From: CAIVAT01 sp037137455
GTDB lineage: Bacteria; Bacteroidota; Bacteroidia; Bacteroidales; FEN-979
DNA length: 64,000 bases
Assembly (NCBI GenBank): GCA_037137455.1
Contig: JBAXKG010000001.1
Location: 72,257-136,256, forward strand
Reading direction: 5' to 3'
Shown here: positions 60,750-64,000 of the stretch, piece after piece
Layout: every line of letters starts with the position of its first letter
How positions within the stretch are numbered: position 1 is the stretch's first letter
Made by a program: the position numbers and the translations under genes
The notes under the pieces: generated by a model
What the model was told of the DNA's origin: nothing
The model's input: the letters and a program-made list of their open reading frames with translations, nothing else
Databases searched by the model: none

Positions 60750-62879
60750 ATGAAAAAATTTTATATTCTCATGCTTGCAGTCTTTATAGTAAATGCTTCA
60801 AATGCACAAGATTGGAAATGGCTCTCACCAATCCCTCCTGGCTATGAGTTATTTTCTGTTCATTTTCCTGACGCAAATACAGGTTTCGCCGTGGGTGATT
60901 GCGGTACGATCGTTAAAACAACAAATGGAGGTACTAGCTGGACTCTTCAGAATCCTGGAACCAGTGAGAACCTTAATGCTGTTTATTTTTCGACCCCCGA
61001 TTCCGGTTGCGCCGTTGGCTGGAACGGAACCATCCTGACAACTACAAACGGAGGCGCAAACTGGACAAAGCGTAACTCGGGAACCGGCAATCAATTTAGC
61101 TCCGTTTATTTTATGGATTCAAAAACTGGTTTTGTTGTCGGATGGTATGGAACAATGCTGAAAACCAATAATGGAGGTGCAGACTGGACAACTGTGGATC
61201 CGGGGACTACCATGGGATTGGAATCAATTTACTTTATCGATGCAAACACTGGTTATGCCGCAGGCCTTCATGGCACTATAATCAAGACGATGAATGGAGG
61301 AACAACCTGGATTACCCAGAACTCCTCTACTGACCGGGAATTGACTTCTGTTTGCTTTACAGATGCGAACACAGGTTATGCACTTGGACATTATGAGTAT
61401 TTTAAAGGAGTATATGACACCATTGCGGCCGATACCAGCTATATCTTCAAAACCACCAATGGTGGAAACAGCTGGTCATTGCAAGCCAAAATAGGTCCCC
61501 AAAAATATTTTTTAAAGAGTATTTATTTTACAGCCCCGGATACAGGTTATGCAGTTGGTACAATGGGTGCCGTGCTTAAAACAACTGATGGAGGGAATAC
61601 CTGGCTAAAGCAACAGACGGAGCCTCGCGGAAACCTGAATTCCGTTTATTTTTTACCAAAGGGCGGGTCAAATACAGGCTATACAGCCGGTTCTGACGGA
61701 GCGATGCTCAAAACCACTGACGGAGGATCAACCTGGAAAATACAGGTTTCGGGAACTTTAAAGTGGTTGTTTTCTGCAGATTTTGCTGATCCATATACCG
61801 GGTACGCAGTTGGGGAAGATGGTACTATAATAAAAACCACGGACGGAGGATTAACGTGGACAGTACAGGTCTCGGGAACGTTAATGTGGTTGTTTTCTGT
61901 AAATTTTACCGATACTGATACAGGATATGCAGTGGGCGATAGTGGCGCCATACTGAAAACCACAAATGGAGGATCGACCTGGGTAATGCATACTACAGGG
62001 GTTATCAATCAATTGAATGCTATTTATTTTATCTCCCAAAATACAACAAATACAGGATTTGTTGTTGGAAATAATGGCCTGATTCTTAAAACCATTAATG
62101 GTGGAACTGACTGGACAATCCAGAACCCTGGAACTTCAACCGGACTTAATTCGGTCTTTTTCACAGAGGCAAACACCGGATATACGGTTGGAAAATCGGG
62201 AATCATTTTAAAAACAACAGATGGAGGAACAACCTGGATCAGTCAAAATTCCGGGACTGATGTGGAATTAAAGTCCGTTTATTTTACGGATTCTGATATT
62301 GGCTATGCAGTAGGCAGTAAAGGGACAATACTAAAAACCAGTAATGGAGGCTCAAATTGGAATGCGTTGTCGAGCGGAACGCAGGTAACTTTAGGGTCGG
62401 TGTACTTTAGCAATGCCACAACAGGGTATGTGGGGGGCGGTGAATTAAATGCTGTCGGAGTTATTTTAAAAACGACAAATGAAGGTACAACGTGGACAAG
62501 TCTGGTTGCCGGGACAACCAATGCGTTGAATTCCGTATGCTTTACCAGCGTCAGCACGGGTTATGCCTTTGGGTATGGTGGTACGATCTTAAAGACCACA
62601 AATGGCGGAACGGGTTTTGCAGAATTTCCGGGCAATAGCGCCAAAATTTTAATATATCCAAATCCTTCTCGTGACATAATCACTATTGAGCTGTTGGAGA
62701 TATCTCATTTTCAGAAAACATATATCTGTCTATATAACATAAAAGGACAATTGATCGCGCAACAACCAATTATGCAGAAAATAACAAATTTCAATATAAA
62801 GGGACTTACAAAGGGTTTTTATTTGCTGAGGATTGTCAATAATAATGAAACTCTATCAGCCAGGTTTGTGAAAGAATAG
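60750..62879 (+). CDS. T9SS-secreted Ycf48-like repeat protein
   Basis: A 709-residue exported protein (signal peptide 1-19, NASNAQ). It consists of 14 tandem units of about 44 residues built on TGYAVG..GTILKTTNGG..W, the Ycf48/BNR-like beta-propeller blade. Unit 5 carries an insertion (GHYEYFKGVYDTIAADTSY), unit 13 a shorter one (GGELNAVG). The C-terminus KILIYPNPSRDIITIEL ... GFYLLRIVNNNETLSARFVKE is a type A T9SS sorting domain. Probably a surface-exposed binding propeller or sialidase-fold protein; no catalytic residues are evident. Confidence 0.88.
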   Translation: MKKFYILMLAVFIVNASNAQDWKWLSPIPPGYELFSVHFPDANTGFAVGDCGTIVKTTNGGTSWTLQNPGTSENLNAVYFSTPDSGCAVGWNGTILTTTNGGANWTKRNSGTGNQFSSVYFMDSKTGFVVGWYGTMLKTNNGGADWTTVDPGTTMGLESIYFIDANTGYAAGLHGTIIKTMNGGTTWITQNSSTDRELTSVCFTDANTGYALGHYEYFKGVYDTIAADTSYIFKTTNGGNSWSLQAKIGPQKYFLKSIYFTAPDTGYAVGTMGAVLKTTDGGNTWLKQQTEPRGNLNSVYFLPKGGSNTGYTAGSDGAMLKTTDGGSTWKIQVSGTLKWLFSADFADPYTGYAVGEDGTIIKTTDGGLTWTVQVSGTLMWLFSVNFTDTDTGYAVGDSGAILKTTNGGSTWVMHTTGVINQLNAIYFISQNTTNTGFVVGNNGLILKTINGGTDWTIQNPGTSTGLNSVFFTEANTGYTVGKSGIILKTTDGGTTWISQNSGTDVELKSVYFTDSDIGYAVGSKGTILKTSNGGSNWNALSSGTQVTLGSVYFSNATTGYVGGGELNAVGVILKTTNEGTTWTSLVAGTTNALNSVCFTSVSTGYAFGYGGTILKTTNGGTGFAEFPGNSAKILIYPNPSRDIITIELLEISHFQKTYICLYNIKGQLIAQQPIMQKITNFNIKGLTKGFYLLRIVNNNETLSARFVKE

Positions 62880-63254
62880 AATTTACAGCCATAATCGTGT
62901 AGGCTTCCCGGTCAGCATCAAGGTATTGAAGCGCAGAATCAAGATGAGGCCCAGAACAAAAGCCTGCCCAGTGAAGCTTTGAGTTCCCTTCTGGAAATGA
63001 TCTTTTCGATGATTTCTGTATAAAAGAGATCCTCCGTATCGTATTTGTCAAATTCTTTTTTAACTCATTAAGGTAATTTATAACAATCCTGAACATATGG
63101 TTAAATGAAATAAAACGTCTGTAGCTGCATATCTTACAGAATTAACGAGCCAAAACTAATATAATCAGAGGTTGGTTTTAATGAATAATTGTAGGTTTAT
63201 TCCCGAAGTGCAGGTTTAAATAAATGACGGAACGTGAAGTAACTTAGGGCGCAC
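62880..63254. other. Intergenic stretch without a recognisable gene
   Basis: 375 bp between the Ycf48-like gene and the convergent FISUMP lipoprotein. A reverse ORF (62836-63096, 86 codons) overlaps the 3' end of the Ycf48-like gene, has no recognisable domain, and is not supported. No tRNA, repeat array or clear promoter is seen. Confidence 0.5.
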
Positions 63255-63965
63255 TCATTTCTTTACACAGCGCACACTGAATCCATAGCCCCTGCGTTTT
63301 CCATCAATAATAGCTCCGGGAGTCTCGTTAAACATTCCACAGTTAAAGCCGCTGTAATCATCCGAGGAGGTAGATGTCCAGAAGAGACCCATGGTTCCCA
63401 TCATCTCGAACTTTCCGCTGTAAACCCTCAGCCCGCCCGGGAGTGCAGTAAAACCTGACTGGTTTGTTGCGCCGGCATTCGGAGCTAACCAATGGGCGGT
63501 ACCAGCCTCCTTTAGCTTGCCGCCGGCCAAAGTATCGCCACCCAGAAAGGTGACCAAAGTTTGCCAGTCGGCTTCGGTGGCAACACGCCAGCCTTCAGGA
63601 GCCAACCCACGGCTGTCACTTGCGGCAAACCAGTTATACAAAAATCCATATGAATTTCCGGTATTTACATCGTTGTTGTAGTTGCATAATGCCCCTGTTG
63701 AATTGTTCGATAGTTTGTTCCATAATGAATCGACAGTCTCATTGGGGATAACCTCACCATTACGGTACCTGGTGGTTTTCAGGTTTTCGACCAGCCATAT
63801 CTGGGGGCCAATTGTTACCTGATGGTAAATATTTCCATCAATATCCTTGACTGTATTGTCTGGTAGAGGTTCCGGATCGGTACTTTTTTTACATCCGTTC
63901 GTAATCATCAGAATAATACCCGTTATCAGTAACAGGTACATGAAAATGTTGTTTTGCTTTTCCAT
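63255..63965 (-). CDS. FISUMP-domain lipoprotein
   Basis: A 236-residue protein with a lipoprotein signal (LLITGIILMITNGCKKS) and a single FISUMP domain: DIDGNIYHQVTIGPQIWLVENLKTTRYRNGE, GALCNYNNDVNTGNSYGFLYNWFA, GLAPEGWRVATEADWQTLVTFLGGD, GATNQSGFTALPGG and YGFSVRCVKK. It ends without the C-terminal hypervariable codon pattern of the paralogue at 59205: the corresponding stretch reads GKFEMMGTMGLFWTSTSS with codons such as GAG ATG ATG. It is therefore a conventional family member. Surface protein of unknown function. Confidence 0.87.
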   Translation of the reverse strand: MEKQNNIFMYLLLITGIILMITNGCKKSTDPEPLPDNTVKDIDGNIYHQVTIGPQIWLVENLKTTRYRNGEVIPNETVDSLWNKLSNNSTGALCNYNNDVNTGNSYGFLYNWFAASDSRGLAPEGWRVATEADWQTLVTFLGGDTLAGGKLKEAGTAHWLAPNAGATNQSGFTALPGGLRVYSGKFEMMGTMGLFWTSTSSDDYSGFNCGMFNETPGAIIDGKRRGYGFSVRCVKK

Positions 63966-64000
63966 GGCATGTTTATTTACAGGTGAATGTTAATGATCCT

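Noticed and set aside
60750..62640. Regular repeat pattern that might suggest a repeat array
   Set aside because: It is coding: in-frame Ycf48-like protein repeats of about 130 bp with a signal peptide and sorting domain, not CRISPR.
62836..63096. Reverse ORF of 86 codons overlapping the Ycf48-like gene end
   Set aside because: It overlaps the T9SS domain coding region, has no recognisable domain, and has no promoter-like sequence upstream.
1..64000. tRNA, rRNA, CRISPR arrays, insertion sequences, SusC/SusD pairs
   Set aside because: No T-loop-like tRNA ends, no rRNA-like conserved blocks, no transposase motifs and no TonB-receptor or SusD ORF were found on reading through.

Overview
The window reads as chromosomal DNA of an anaerobic, saprophytic member of the Bacteroidota, probably Bacteroidales or a close relative. 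The evidence is the gene order rpmG - DUF4295 - ftsY - rimO, promoters of the form TTG/TTTG-N19/20-TAnnTTTG, type IX secretion (T9SS) C-terminal sorting domains, FISUMP-domain proteins, many secreted glycoside hydrolases, and a glycyl radical enzyme with its activase (oxygen-sensitive chemistry). I saw no rRNA, tRNA, insertion sequence, CRISPR array or SusC/SusD pair.

Layout. 0-7 kb is core housekeeping: partial rimO, ftsY, DUF4295, rpmG, a Xer recombinase, a short-chain dehydrogenase, a class-III aminotransferase, a PflX-like radical SAM protein and a HAD phosphatase. 7-21 kb is a carbohydrate island: three secreted six-hairpin glycosidases in a row, a GH172 (DUF2961) lipoprotein, a CAP+SPOR protein, and a reverse-strand TIM-barrel/formylglycine-generating-enzyme fusion with an Ogt-type DNA repair protein and a sodium/solute symporter. 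22-30 kb holds a membrane metallophosphoesterase, an M23 peptidase, an EXPERA-like membrane protein, a second SDR, galM, PPK2 and galK. 30-47 kb is a second degradative run: GH2 beta-mannosidase, GH92 alpha-mannosidase, an EamA exporter, an M64 peptidase, a glycyl radical activase, a glycyl radical enzyme, a GH31 alpha-glucosidase and a transglutaminase-like lipoprotein.

47-64 kb is the accessory part and the most interesting. A formylglycine-enzyme-fold protein and a FISUMP protein both end in stretches that look like variable regions written by a diversity-generating retroelement (DGR): clustered NNC/NNT codons exactly where such families carry AAC codons in the template. A third, broken variable-region-like fragment lies between them at 56.5 kb. 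No reverse transcriptase or template repeat is visible, so these would be targets acted on from elsewhere. The same region carries a cobalamin-binding protein with the CarH photoreceptor signature W-x9-EH, 5 bp upstream of a soluble histidine kinase, which suggests a light- or B12-responsive signalling pair without its own DNA-binding domain. T9SS cargo proteins (a clan GH-A-like hydrolase and a 14-repeat Ycf48-like protein) complete the region.

Small sequence motifs recur at gene junctions: octamers related to ATGAGTGA, GACGAATGAC-like stretches, CTTCAAAT and TTTTACC tandems, and a two-hairpin REP-like element near 39.0 kb. One CTTCAAAT tandem lies inside the activase gene. All family assignments are from motif recognition by eye; no database search was possible.
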